This document shows, piece after piece, positions 8,597 to 18,133 of a stretch of DNA of 64,000 nucleotides. Origin of the DNA: Saprospiraceae bacterium (GTDB lineage: Bacteria > Bacteroidota > Bacteroidia > Chitinophagales > Saprospiraceae); assembly GCA_016714025.1 (NCBI GenBank), contig JADJOB010000001.1, positions 248,001 to 312,000 on the forward strand, in the 5' to 3' direction. A program made the position numbers and the translations under genes. The notes beneath the pieces were generated by a model, which was not told the origin of the DNA, searched no databases, and saw only the letters and a list, made by a program, of their open reading frames with translations. Position 1 is the first letter of the stretch, and each line of letters starts with the position of its first letter.

Positions 8597-9979
8597 ATGT
8601 ATATTAAAAGAAGTTGGGCTGAACCCTATAAAATGAAGATGGTTGAATTGCTAAAAATGACCACGCCCAAACAAAGAAAAAAAGCATTGATGGATGCTGG
8701 ATACAATACATTTCTATTGCGTTCAGAAGATGTTTACATTGATTTGCTAACTGACAGTGGCACTTCTGCAATGAGTGATCAACAATGGGCAGGCATGATG
8801 TTGGGAGATGAAGCGTATGCAGGAAGCAGGAATTTCTATCACCTGGAAGAAGTTGTAAAGAAAACATACGGTTACAACTACTTAATTCCCACACATCAAG
8901 GACGAGGTGCTGAAAATATTTTATCTAAAATTTTAATAAAAAAAGGCGACATCATTCCGGGAAATATGTATTTCACTACAACCCGATTGCATCAGGAACT
9001 GGCTGGTGGTAGATTTGAAGATATCATAATTGATGAAGCACATGATCCGGAAAATGAATTTCCGTTTAAGGGAAATGTTGATTTAAATAAATTGGAGCGA
9101 CTGATCAAGAAATACGGGGCCGACAAAATTCCATATGTAAGTATTGCAACCAGCGTCAATATGGCTGGTGGGCAACCCATCAGTATGTCAAATTTAAAAG
9201 AACTCAGAACCCTTACCAAAAAGCATTCCATCCGCATCATCCATGACATGACACGGGTTGCTGAAAATGCTTACTTTATACAACAAAGAGAAAAAGGATA
9301 TAAAACAAAATCAATTGCTGAAATTGTTCTCGAAATTTGCAAACTCACAGATGGTGCCACCATGAGTGCTAAAAAGGATGCATTGGTTAACATAGGCGGT
9401 TTTTTAGCAATCAACGATTGGCAGGTTTTTGAAGAAGCCCGCAATCTGGTAGTTGTTTATGAAGGATTGCATACCTATGGGGGTCTGGCAGGTCGCGATA
9501 TGGAAGCAATGGCGATTGGAATCCGGGAAAGCGTCCAGGACAATCACATTAAAGCCCGAATTGGGCAAGTTGAATATTTGGGTCAACAGATGCAATTATT
9601 TAATATTCCAATCGTAAAACCGATCGGGGGACACGGCATCTTTGTAGATGCATTAAAATTTTTACCTCACATTCCACAAGTCAATTACCCTGCTCAAACT
9701 TTAGCAGCCGAAGTTTACTTGGATTCCGGGGTACGAACCATGGAACGCGGAATTGTTTCTGCTGGTAGAAAAGCTTCCGGTGAAAACCATATGCCCAAAT
9801 TAGAATTGGTTCGTTTTACCATACCCCGAAGAGTTTATACACAAGCACATATGGATGTCATTGCGGAATCAACTGCCAGGGTCTATGAACGAAGAAAAAA
9901 AATCAAAGGGATGGAAATGACCTATGAACCAAAATATTTACGGTTCTTTCAGGCCCGCTTTAAAATGCTTTCGTCTTAA
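8597..9979 (+). CDS. tpl: tyrosine phenol-lyase
   Basis: The 460-residue paralogue of the preceding gene follows tyrosine phenol-lyase throughout (GYNTFLL, GDEAYAGS, NMYFTTTR). The PLP lysine is K260 in MSAKKDA. The phenol-lyase signature residues are present: Arg384 in TMERGIVSAG (Arg381 of the Citrobacter enzyme) and Phe450 in LRFFQARF (Phe448). The expected reaction is L-tyrosine to phenol, pyruvate and ammonia. The start is the ATG of MYIKRSW, 10 bp after tnaA, so the pair is one transcript. Two lyases with different aromatic substrates side by side suggest amino-acid catabolism or indole/phenol production. Confidence 0.88.
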   Translation: MYIKRSWAEPYKMKMVELLKMTTPKQRKKALMDAGYNTFLLRSEDVYIDLLTDSGTSAMSDQQWAGMMLGDEAYAGSRNFYHLEEVVKKTYGYNYLIPTHQGRGAENILSKILIKKGDIIPGNMYFTTTRLHQELAGGRFEDIIIDEAHDPENEFPFKGNVDLNKLERLIKKYGADKIPYVSIATSVNMAGGQPISMSNLKELRTLTKKHSIRIIHDMTRVAENAYFIQQREKGYKTKSIAEIVLEICKLTDGATMSAKKDALVNIGGFLAINDWQVFEEARNLVVVYEGLHTYGGLAGRDMEAMAIGIRESVQDNHIKARIGQVEYLGQQMQLFNIPIVKPIGGHGIFVDALKFLPHIPQVNYPAQTLAAEVYLDSGVRTMERGIVSAGRKASGENHMPKLELVRFTIPRRVYTQAHMDVIAESTARVYERRKKIKGMEMTYEPKYLRFFQARFKMLSS

Positions 9980-10093
9980 GGGATAAAATATTCAGGCATG
10001 TGGCTTGAATCCATATTATAAAGAATATCCTCAATTGAAATGGCTTTTAGCTCATTTCATACATACCGCTCTATTGGAAGCATCGCTTTTTTA

Positions 10094-10101
10094 TACCTTC
10101 G
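10094..10101 (+). promoter_or_regulatory. near-consensus -7 box (TACCTTCG) with upstream TTG
   Basis: TACCTTCG differs from TAnnTTTG at one base, and a TTGG lies at 10074-10077, 17 bp upstream, which fits a Bacteroidota -33/-7 promoter. The ATG at 10112 follows within 11 bp, which supports that start over the longer frame. Confidence 0.45.
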
Positions 10102-10111
10102 CCTTGTGACT

Positions 10112-11146
10112 ATGAAACGGTATAGCAATAAGGAGCCCATGGTGTTTTTATGGGTTATCCTTCCCTATATTCTGTTTATGAATCTGCTGATTTTTGGCTT
10201 TTGTATATACAACAGCTTTGAAGGTATTTACAAAAGTTTCGTAATCAGTGTTTTCTACTTTCTGATTGTCTATGCAATTTTTGGTACCGTTGCCGTATTG
10301 ATTAGCAGACGAATTTCTGCATCAGGAGATTTGTTTAAACGGATTGCTGTCATGCTTCCTGTTTTTTATATTTTAAATATTGTTGCCATTCATGGAATTT
10401 ATGCATGCTACAATTACTTCCATTGGATGCCCTGTAAGCCATTAGATCAAAATTTATGGTACACCATCTTATATGCCTGTGTCATGAGCACGGTCATTAC
10501 ATTTATTAATGAAGGGATGGCCAATTGGGAAAAATGGAAGTCCTCAGTTGCGGAAAGTGAAAAACTTCGAAATTCATACCAACGCAGCAAATTACTTGGA
10601 CTCAAAGGACAAATTAATCCTCATTTCTTATTCAATTGCTTTAATACTTTATCGGGCTTAATTCACGAAAACGAAGAGGATGCCATTCGATTTTTAGATG
10701 AAATGACCAAAGTCCATCGCTATTTATTAAGAAGCGATGAAGATTATCTTGTTAGTTTGGAAGAAGAGATAAAATTTGCACAATCCTATCTTTATCTAAC
10801 AAAAGCACGCTTTGGGCAGGCAATTCAAAGCAACATTAACATACCGCATGAGATTCGTACTAAATTAATTCCCCCATTAAGTTTGCAAGTTATCCTGGAG
10901 AATATAATTTATACAAATGCATTAAACAAAAAACAAGCCCTGCAAATTCATATATATTCTGAAAACAAAAATAAGTTGATCATATCTCATACCCTCCATG
11001 AAAAAACCATCGTAAGCAATTTAAATTTGGATGAAGGGCTTAACAACCTAGTCAACAAATACAGACTCCTGAATGAAGATGAGGTGGAAATTTCAGATGA
11101 TCGGGTGACCCGAAAAATAATCCTTCCACTAATCCAAAACCAATAG
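10112..11146 (+). CDS. LytS-type sensor histidine kinase, degenerate ATP site
   Basis: About four membrane segments in the N-terminal half are followed by the His_kinase domain (PF06580 type) with H-box QINPHFLFNCFNTLSG. Such proteins phosphorylate LytTR regulators. The ATP-binding region is weak: the N-box reads LENIIYTNAL, without the usual H/K, and the glycine-rich G-box expected before KYRLLNED is only LDEGLNNL. It may therefore be an impaired kinase that works with the next gene product. The frame is open from 10040; ATG 10112 was chosen because of the -7 box at 10094. Confidence 0.82.
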   Translation: MKRYSNKEPMVFLWVILPYILFMNLLIFGFCIYNSFEGIYKSFVISVFYFLIVYAIFGTVAVLISRRISASGDLFKRIAVMLPVFYILNIVAIHGIYACYNYFHWMPCKPLDQNLWYTILYACVMSTVITFINEGMANWEKWKSSVAESEKLRNSYQRSKLLGLKGQINPHFLFNCFNTLSGLIHENEEDAIRFLDEMTKVHRYLLRSDEDYLVSLEEEIKFAQSYLYLTKARFGQAIQSNINIPHEIRTKLIPPLSLQVILENIIYTNALNKKQALQIHIYSENKNKLIISHTLHEKTIVSNLNLDEGLNNLVNKYRLLNEDEVEISDDRVTRKIILPLIQNQ

Positions 11147-11147
11147 A

Positions 11148-12185
11148 ATGAGCTTGCATTTTCCTAAACCGCCCCGCTATCAATATATTGGATTTTGGAT
11201 CTCAATGCCATTTATTAGCTATTCATTATGCTACATATTATTTGGTGAACGCCTATTTTCTGAATGGACCATTTGGTTAATTTCGTATCCTATCATCTAT
11301 GCGATCGGTTATTTTTCCTGGAGGTCTCATTATATTTATGATAATTATCTGATATCAAAATATCCAGGATTAGATCAAACACGCACCAGGGTGTTTCTAA
11401 AATTACCGATTAATCTTTTGGTAATGTCCCCTTCAGTGATCCTTATCATTTACGTTTTTCACTTTTTTCATATACAAGGCTATATAATTCAACAGGAAGA
11501 CTTGAAATATGCGCTACTGGTTGGCCTGACAGTGAATGTATTGTTTGAATCCCTTTGGGAAGTGATCTATATTATTGAGAAATATAAAGAAGTAATTGAA
11601 GAAAAGGAATTTATCAAGCAACTGCAACTACAACAAGAATTTGATAACTTAAAACAGAAAGTTAATCCGCATTTTTTATTTAATTGCTTTAACACTTTGT
11701 CTTCATTGATATCTGAAGACAAGGATCAGGCTGAGAAATTTCTTGACGAATTGAGTAAAGTGTATCGCTATTTACTCAGAAATAATGAAAGCGGTATGAG
11801 TACCCTGGAGCAGGAGATTTTATTCATTCAATCATTTAACAAATTACTTAAAACAAGATTTGGACAGGCACTGGACATCCAAATGGAAATCAATCCAATT
11901 TACAAAGATTCTCAATTACCAACCTTATGCTTGCAACTATTGATCGAAAATGTAGTTAAACACAATATTGTCAGTCGGCAAATGCCCATGATTGTAAAAA
12001 TATATACAGAGCCATCAGGTCGTATTGTGGTAGAAAATAAACTTCAAAAGAAACTCCACCCTGTAGATTCTACCGGAATTGGCTTATCCAATATCAAAGA
12101 AAAATACCGGCTACTAAATCGGGAGGATGTATTGATTGAAGAAGGTCCAGCCCAATTTAGGGTAAGTTTGCCTTTATTAGACTAA
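11148..12185 (+). CDS. LytS-type sensor histidine kinase
   Basis: The 345-residue protein has four hydrophobic segments (within residues 15-145), a short coiled linker, and a His_kinase domain with H-box KVNPHFLFNCFNTLSS. Its ATP site is more complete than that of the upstream paralogue: N-box LIENVVKHN and G-box STGIGLSNIKEKYRLL. It starts 1 bp after the previous stop, so the pair is translationally coupled and probably forms a heteromeric sensor for the LytTR regulator at 12330. The stimulus is unknown. Confidence 0.86.
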   Translation: MSLHFPKPPRYQYIGFWISMPFISYSLCYILFGERLFSEWTIWLISYPIIYAIGYFSWRSHYIYDNYLISKYPGLDQTRTRVFLKLPINLLVMSPSVILIIYVFHFFHIQGYIIQQEDLKYALLVGLTVNVLFESLWEVIYIIEKYKEVIEEKEFIKQLQLQQEFDNLKQKVNPHFLFNCFNTLSSLISEDKDQAEKFLDELSKVYRYLLRNNESGMSTLEQEILFIQSFNKLLKTRFGQALDIQMEINPIYKDSQLPTLCLQLLIENVVKHNIVSRQMPMIVKIYTEPSGRIVVENKLQKKLHPVDSTGIGLSNIKEKYRLLNREDVLIEEGPAQFRVSLPLLD

Positions 12186-12293
12186 AGGGAATCTCTAAAA
12201 TTGATAATTACAATTCATACCTTGATTTCCTCAATTCAATTTAGACAAATCCCGATTCAACGGAACTCAAACCAGTATGATCAATTCGCTGTG

Positions 12294-12301
12294 TACCTTT
12301 A
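12294..12301 (+). promoter_or_regulatory. possible -7 box (TACCTTTA) for the LytTR regulator
   Basis: TACCTTTA matches seven of the eight positions of TAnnTTTG and ends 28 bp before the regulator start. No clear -33 element accompanies it, so this is tentative. Confidence 0.3.
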
Positions 12302-12329
12302 ACTTCTGTATTAAAAATTGTATAAAATC

Positions 12330-13109
12330 ATGAAATTATTACTAATCGAAGATGAGGAACTTGCAGTAAAAAAGCTTCAAAAAACCTTGTTTTCGGTAGA
12401 TCCTGATATTGAAATTGTTGGTACTGCGGATAGCATTGCCTCCTCGGTAGAATGGCTACAAAACAATCCAACGCCTGATCTGATCTTAATGGATATTGAA
12501 TTGGCAGATGGACAAAGCTTTGAAATATTCAACCGGATTGAAGTGAAGAGCCCAGTTATTTTTACTACAAGCTATGATGAATATGCTTTAAAGGCTTTCA
12601 AAGTAAATAGTATCGATTACCTATTGAAACCCATCCAAAAGGATGATTTAGAATCAGCACTTGATAAATTTAAACATCTTAAAAAATCATATGCTGGTTC
12701 GTCAGAGTCCTCCTTAAATATGAATGTTTTAGTGAGAGAACTTCAATCCAGGCTTCAATCAAAACAGGAATTCAGAAAACGATTTCTGGTTAAACATGCC
12801 CAAAAACTGGTTTCTATTGATATTGACCAGATCGCTTATTTCTTTAGTGATGACCGACTCAATTTTTTTAAAACCTTTGATGATAAGAAATACCTGGTCG
12901 AATACAAATTAGATGAAATTGAAGAAATGATTGACCCATCTCAGTTTTTCAGAATTAACAGGGCTTACATAGTTTCAATAAAATCCATGGATCAAATCAA
13001 TGACTATTTTGGAAACCGCCTGATCCTTGGCTTAAAACCAAAAAACGAAAAGGAAGCACTTGTAAGCCGCGAAAAAGTCACAGATTTTAAATTATGGATG
13101 GGCAAATAA
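12330..13109 (+). CDS. LytTR-family response regulator
   Basis: The N-terminal receiver domain has acidic pocket E7/D8, phosphoacceptor D55 (LILMDIEL) and the conserved lysine in YLLKPI. The C-terminal LytTR DNA-binding domain spans about 155-258 (RFLVKHAQKL to LVSREKVTDFK). It is 144 bp downstream of the two LytS-type kinases in the same direction, so this is the likely output of the system. The ATG at 12330 begins the receiver at its usual first strand (MKLLLIEDEE); the TTG at 12318 would add four residues. Confidence 0.9.
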   Translation: MKLLLIEDEELAVKKLQKTLFSVDPDIEIVGTADSIASSVEWLQNNPTPDLILMDIELADGQSFEIFNRIEVKSPVIFTTSYDEYALKAFKVNSIDYLLKPIQKDDLESALDKFKHLKKSYAGSSESSLNMNVLVRELQSRLQSKQEFRKRFLVKHAQKLVSIDIDQIAYFFSDDRLNFFKTFDDKKYLVEYKLDEIEEMIDPSQFFRINRAYIVSIKSMDQINDYFGNRLILGLKPKNEKEALVSREKVTDFKLWMGK

Positions 13110-13433
13110 CACCATTGTTTTTCTGACATTCATTTCCTAAACGTCCACATATCTGGGCGGAATCAACCCATAAATAGCTAATCGACATTCTTGGCTTTGG
13201 TCTCTAGTCAATAGGACTTTAAATACTGGAAGGAGTTTGATTTTAAACCTTGATTAAGAAATTGATCATACCATCTAATCCTATGTATTCAGACTTTATA
13301 TTTCTGAAAACCAAAAAAGGAATTCCAAATCAATTCAGTTTACATTTTCTTCAATTCATGTATAAGCAGCTGGTGTATAGCAAACAACCTGTTCATCTTT
13401 GCATCATCAAATTAAATTTAATACAATAATTAA
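13110..13433. other. 324-bp non-coding stretch
   Basis: No gene, strong dyad or repeat was seen. CATCTTTG at 13394-13401 is one base off the -7 consensus and is a weak promoter candidate for the STAND gene starting at 13434. Confidence 0.4.
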
Positions 13434-16004
13434 ATGGATACTTTAAATTCACCTATTCTCACTCCCGATCAACGGCTCCGTGTATTTATCAGTTCGACCT
13501 TACAAGAATTAGCTGAAGAGCGGGAGGCTGCAAGAAAAGCTATTCAAGAAATTCATTTAACACCGGTTATGTTTGAATTGGGAGCCAGGCCTCATGCTCC
13601 GAGAAATTTATATCGCGAGTACCTCGCTCAAAGTCAGATTTTTGTTGGAATCTATTGGGATCGGTACGGTTGGGTTGCACCTGAAGAATCCATTTCTGGA
13701 TTGGAAGATGAATACCAACTTTCTGGCGATATGCCCAAATTAATTTATATAAAAAAATCTGCAGGTCAGCGGGAAAATCGCTTGTCAGCATTACTGCAAA
13801 AAATTCAACGGGACGATAAAGTTTCATACAAATCATTTTCTGAGCCTGAAGAGTTAGAACAATTAATTATAAATGATTTAGCTGTATTATTAACTGAGCG
13901 CTTTAATTTGAGTTTACATCGAAATCTCACAGATGCTAAATTATTTCACTTGTTACCAGCTGCTCCAAATCAATTAATCGGCCGCGAAAAATGCCTCAAT
14001 CACATCACCCATCTATTAGAAAAACCATCCATTCGATTGATTACTTTATTTGGTCCAGGAGGTATAGGCAAAACCCGTTTGGCGATCGAAAGTGCCAGAA
14101 AATCTGAAAGTTCATTTAAAGATGGAATTGCTTTTATTGCATTGGCTCCGGTGAGGGATCCATTACTTGCCGCTGAAACCATTTGTTACAATCTGGGCAT
14201 CAAAGTATCTGCCGGAAATACCTTAGAAAGTTTGAAGTTTTTTTTACAGGATAAAAATTTACTCCTAGTACTAGACAATTTTGAACAAATCACAGAAGCT
14301 GCGTCGATCATAGATGACTTATTATATGCAGCACCGCACATTAAAATTATGGTTACCAGTCGCGAACGATTGTCTCTTTCATTTGAACAGGTTGTTGCTG
14401 TTCCGCCTTTATCAGATAGCTTCACAAGTGAAAACGATCATCAAGCTGATGGCTTACCACCAGCTGTAGCATTATTTATTAACAGAGCACAAGCCATACA
14501 ACCAGATTTTGAATTGACAGATTTCAATAAACCGGTGTTATTTCAAATATGCAAGCGCTTAGAAGGATTGCCGCTTGCTATTGAACTAGCTGCCGGTCAA
14601 ATCAATGCTTTGAGTCCACAACTTCTTCTGAAAAAATTGGATCATCGTTTAGACATCTTAAAGGGAAATTTCAGAGATATCCCGGATAGACAAAAAACAA
14701 TTCGCAATACGATTGAATGGAGTTTTGATTTACTTACTGAAAATGAACAGGAATTGCTGTTGCGGATTAGCTTATTTAATGCCGGTGCTTTGATGGAATC
14801 CATTGAATGGATGGGGGCAGATTTAAAAGACGATACCTTGGGACTATTGGATTCCTTACTAAATAAAAGCTTGCTTACAAAACAAGATGAAAACATGCAA
14901 GTGAGATTTCAGATGCTGGAAAGTGTTCGGGAATTTTCGCTTGAAAAACTCAGCGGACTGGGAAAGTTGGATGACTTAAAAATGCTTCAGGCTGATTACT
15001 ATAGAACCGCATTGCATTCTTTTAAATTGCAAAAAAATAAAATTGATCAAAGTGAAGCCTTAGCGCTCTTGGAAAAAGAACATCCAAACATCCGCCAGGT
15101 GCTGGACTTTTTACTTGAACGAAATGAAGTTTCAAAATTAACTCAAATCGCATGGAATTTATGGCTGTTTTGGTGGGTAAATGCACATACCAAAGAAGCA
15201 TACCATTGGTTGAGAAAAGCATGGGATCAGCAAAAACAAGGCAATTCACCTTTAGATGATAAGACGCTGTGCCTCCTGGTTGCCAATGTTGGAATCATGT
15301 CATTTTTACAAAGAGATTTTGAAAGCTATCATGCTACATTACAAAAGAATCTGGACTTGATTCAATTACAGGATGATGATGAACTCGTTGCAACCGCATT
15401 GTTGATTGCGGGTATCGTAGCAACCATTATAAAACAATACGAAATCGCAGACAAATATTTAAATTCCAGTTTAGAAAAGTATAAAAAAATTGGATTGACA
15501 ACCGGTATAAGCTTAGCCTTGAGTGGCTTGGGACGTAATTCCATTTATATGGGAAATCGTTTGAAAGAAGCAAAGGAATATTACCAACAAAGCATCGAAT
15601 TAGCAAAAAATGATCACAATGAGATTTCAGTGATAATTTGCCTTAGTGGATTTGCACTGGTCGAGGTAATGCAAAAAAATTCCAACGCTAAAAACTATTT
15701 AAGAGAAAGCATCTTGCTTAGTCAAAACTTACATTTTTATGAGGCATTGGCTTGGTCATTGGAAATTTGGGCCCTGGTCTCCATAAATGAAAATAAATTT
15801 GTCCATGCAGTTACATTATTAAGCGCCGTAGAACATTTAAGGGAAACTACTCAAATGCCTGTATGGGATGATTTACAGGCAATCATTACAGATGCCAAGA
15901 ACAATATTAAACAGCAGATGCCTGCAGAACTATTTAATCAGGCATGGAATGAAGGAGCTCAAATGACAATTGACCAAATGATAAGTTTTGCTATGGAAAA
16001 TTAG
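13434..16004 (+). CDS. DUF4062-STAND ATPase with helical repeat C-terminus
   Basis: Three parts are visible in 856 residues. An N-terminal DUF4062 domain (about 14-160) has the opening strand LRVFISSTLQEL and the central IFVGIYWDRYGWV. A STAND/NB-ARC-like NTPase follows, with P-loop GPGGIGKTRLA (about 206-216), Walker B LLLVLDNFEQI (about 276-286) and the GLPLAIELAA motif near 377. The remainder is helical TPR-like repeats. There is no C-terminal HTH, so it is not a MalT/LuxR-type activator. The domain order, effector-like N-terminus plus STAND switch plus sensor repeats, resembles NLR-like and antiphage STAND proteins, but no phage genes flank it. The function is unproven. Confidence 0.82.
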   Translation: MDTLNSPILTPDQRLRVFISSTLQELAEEREAARKAIQEIHLTPVMFELGARPHAPRNLYREYLAQSQIFVGIYWDRYGWVAPEESISGLEDEYQLSGDMPKLIYIKKSAGQRENRLSALLQKIQRDDKVSYKSFSEPEELEQLIINDLAVLLTERFNLSLHRNLTDAKLFHLLPAAPNQLIGREKCLNHITHLLEKPSIRLITLFGPGGIGKTRLAIESARKSESSFKDGIAFIALAPVRDPLLAAETICYNLGIKVSAGNTLESLKFFLQDKNLLLVLDNFEQITEAASIIDDLLYAAPHIKIMVTSRERLSLSFEQVVAVPPLSDSFTSENDHQADGLPPAVALFINRAQAIQPDFELTDFNKPVLFQICKRLEGLPLAIELAAGQINALSPQLLLKKLDHRLDILKGNFRDIPDRQKTIRNTIEWSFDLLTENEQELLLRISLFNAGALMESIEWMGADLKDDTLGLLDSLLNKSLLTKQDENMQVRFQMLESVREFSLEKLSGLGKLDDLKMLQADYYRTALHSFKLQKNKIDQSEALALLEKEHPNIRQVLDFLLERNEVSKLTQIAWNLWLFWWVNAHTKEAYHWLRKAWDQQKQGNSPLDDKTLCLLVANVGIMSFLQRDFESYHATLQKNLDLIQLQDDDELVATALLIAGIVATIIKQYEIADKYLNSSLEKYKKIGLTTGISLALSGLGRNSIYMGNRLKEAKEYYQQSIELAKNDHNEISVIICLSGFALVEVMQKNSNAKNYLRESILLSQNLHFYEALAWSLEIWALVSINENKFVHAVTLLSAVEHLRETTQMPVWDDLQAIITDAKNNIKQQMPAELFNQAWNEGAQMTIDQMISFAMEN

Positions 16005-16082
16005 TTTATAAATCAAGACAATTTTAATAGTAATTTTACCGTCCCTTTTGAATTTATTTTAAATCCTTAAAATCTTATTAAA

Positions 16083-16544
16083 ATGCCTTCAGTAAATATT
16101 TATTTGACTTTTGACGGGAACTGCAAACAAGCATTTGAATTTTACCAATCCGTTTTTGGTGGTGAATTTCCTTATGTAGGTACTTTTGGCGAAATGCCTG
16201 TACAGGAAAATATGCCTGCGATTCCTGACGATCAAAAAGACCGCATTATGCATATGTCTTTACCTATAGGAAATCATTCCGTTTTAATGGGAAGTGATAC
16301 CGGTGGGGAATGGGCAAAATATTATCAGCCGGGTACTAATTTTTCTATTTCAGTTACTGCCGATAGTATGGAAGAAGCAGACCGTATTTACCAGGGCCTG
16401 TCTCAAGGTGGGATCCAGACGATGCCGATGAGTAAAACCTTTTGGGAATCTTATTTCGGAATGTTAACGGATGCTTTTGGGATCAACTGGCAGATAAGCT
16501 TTGAATTGGCAACTCACAAACAATTTGAGGATAACAACTCGTAG
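16083..16544 (+). CDS. VOC/PhnB-like glyoxalase-fold protein
   Basis: The 153-residue protein starts with MPSVNIYLTFDGNCKQAFEFY, the typical opening of the PhnB/YdcE-like branch of the vicinal oxygen chelate fold, and keeps the FGMLTDAFGINWQI end. Members are small metal-binding or degenerate proteins of mostly unknown substrate; 'PhnB' annotations do not imply a proven enzymatic role. It is 78 bp downstream of the STAND gene and is followed by a strong bidirectional terminator. Confidence 0.85.
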   Translation: MPSVNIYLTFDGNCKQAFEFYQSVFGGEFPYVGTFGEMPVQENMPAIPDDQKDRIMHMSLPIGNHSVLMGSDTGGEWAKYYQPGTNFSISVTADSMEEADRIYQGLSQGGIQTMPMSKTFWESYFGMLTDAFGINWQISFELATHKQFEDNNS

Positions 16545-16562
16545 TATCCAATAAATCAAAAA

Positions 16563-16600
16563 AAAAATGCATCTAAAAATTAAACTTTAGATGCATTTTT
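16563..16600. terminator. bidirectional hairpin terminator
   Basis: A 15-bp perfect stem (16563-16577 with 16586-16600) closes an 8-nt loop and is flanked by an A-run on the left and a T-run on the right. It can therefore terminate both the VOC gene and the convergent gene at 16636. Confidence 0.9.
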
Positions 16601-16635
16601 TTATAATTATTTGAAATAAAGCTTCCTGGAAAGTT

Positions 16636-17115
16636 TTATTTTTTACGAATACTCTTTAATATTTCAACAGCTTCGTCTTCAGCAACCTGATCATTATCTG
16701 CAAACGTAATGGTTGCAAAAAAATTGGTGTCTGAATCGGGATCAATAAAACCCAAAACCAAAATCCGAACCCCTTCTTTATACCCCTCCACATAAGCACC
16801 TTTCAAGCCATTGAGTTCAATAACATCTACGTCATCCAACTGTTCGAGTTTTAAAGATTTTGCAATTTCAATCGTATAGGCTGTAATATTAGAATGATCC
16901 ACCGTGTTATCATTAAATGGGAAAATACCAAATTCCATTCCATCACCAGAAGCTGTAAATTCATCTGCAGTATTCGTGACTTCTTTAAAATCTGATGCAA
17001 GGGTAAATACAATGTTGTAGTGTGACCATTCATAATCAAAGGCCTTTTGAGCTTTAGCAGATTGTATAAATCCACTTATCAGCAATACTAAAATTACAGA
17101 AATTGATTTTAACAT
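16636..17115 (-). CDS. secreted hypothetical protein
   Basis: The 159-residue protein has an N-terminal signal peptide (core about 5-18, then SAKAQ). The mature part is acidic, with no cysteines and no recognised domain. It ends EILKSIRKK. I do not recognise the family. It probably acts in the periplasm or outside the cell, and has its own transcript bounded by the terminator at 16563-16600. Confidence 0.6.
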   Translation of the reverse strand: MLKSISVILVLLISGFIQSAKAQKAFDYEWSHYNIVFTLASDFKEVTNTADEFTASGDGMEFGIFPFNDNTVDHSNITAYTIEIAKSLKLEQLDDVDVIELNGLKGAYVEGYKEGVRILVLGFIDPDSDTNFFATITFADNDQVAEDEAVEILKSIRKK

Positions 17116-17300
17116 GATAACTATTTAAAATGATTTAGAAAAAATCACAAGCAAATTTAGTACTTGTTGGTTAACTCAGCAAAAGTAGCAAAATATCCGA
17201 AGCCCAAAATGAATAAATAATATCTCCAGGTTCATTGAATGATGTGGCCTTTTATATAGGTTTCTACTAAGAAAATTAAATGTCCAGAATTCCCAGCTAG

Positions 17301-18056
17301 TCAATCCATCAACAGCCGTATTTTGTCTGCTACACTCCCCCATTCAAACATCCTAAATCCAGACTTGATTTTAGAAATGGCGTTTCCCGGAAATAGAATC
17401 TTTTGGCTAAACGCAAGCACTTGTTGATCTCTATTTATTATATAGTTCCTCTTTTGAATCTCTTCCGTAATAAAGGCATAATCCAAAGCAACTTTCCAGG
17501 CAGCATCTCTGGCAATATTCATAGAAAATCCGGCTATCGTATTTTCAAAATCGGAGGTGTTCATCCAACTGAAAAGCTTGCTAAATGGCCACATGGCATA
17601 CAAATCAGTTTTAACACCATTCACTAATTCTGCCAATACGACATTAATCTTATCAAAATCATTTTTTAAACTATGGATTGCATCCCCGGGAGCTATCGTT
17701 GCCGCTGCAATTCCTAAATCCAAGCCAATGTGCGCATTCATCCCTAATAACAAATGCTCCAATACCATAGGCTTGTTGGATTTCGCAGAATCAAATGCAA
17801 ATTTCCATGCCTCCGAACAAGTTTGATTGTTTTGATACTGCTCCCATGCGATTAGATACCGATTTGCAAATACGACATCAAGTTTCTCCATCCGGATCGA
17901 ATCTTCAAAATAATGCTCGGTTAATTTATTGGCAACTTCCTGAGTTACCTTTCGATAGAGCGCTGCAAAATATGCTCCCCGATCCTCATTTTGGATCCCC
18001 TTTGAAATAATATCATCCAACTGAGCAATGACTTCTTGTATTGTGTTTGCTTGCAT
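17301..18056 (-). CDS. DUF5995-family protein
   Basis: The 251-residue, mostly helical, soluble protein carries the central motif HLLLGMNAHIGLDLGIA (about 99-115), which I associate with DUF5995 proteins of Bacteroidota and Actinobacteria. The paired histidines suggest a metal- or ligand-binding site, but no activity is known. It stands alone between two minus-strand genes, 77 bp upstream of the hypothetical gene that ends at 18134. Confidence 0.7.
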   Translation of the reverse strand: MQANTIQEVIAQLDDIISKGIQNEDRGAYFAALYRKVTQEVANKLTEHYFEDSIRMEKLDVVFANRYLIAWEQYQNNQTCSEAWKFAFDSAKSNKPMVLEHLLLGMNAHIGLDLGIAAATIAPGDAIHSLKNDFDKINVVLAELVNGVKTDLYAMWPFSKLFSWMNTSDFENTIAGFSMNIARDAAWKVALDYAFITEEIQKRNYIINRDQQVLAFSQKILFPGNAISKIKSGFRMFEWGSVADKIRLLMD

Positions 18057-18133
18057 TAATTAAATGGATCTATTTGATATCCTAAAATTAATCTTTATAG
18101 CTAAATTCAAATAGCCTTATTTTAGAACTGGCT

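Noticed and set aside
8604..8894. Antisense frame inside the tyrosine phenol-lyase gene
   Set aside because: It lies wholly within a well-conserved enzyme gene and encodes no recognisable protein.
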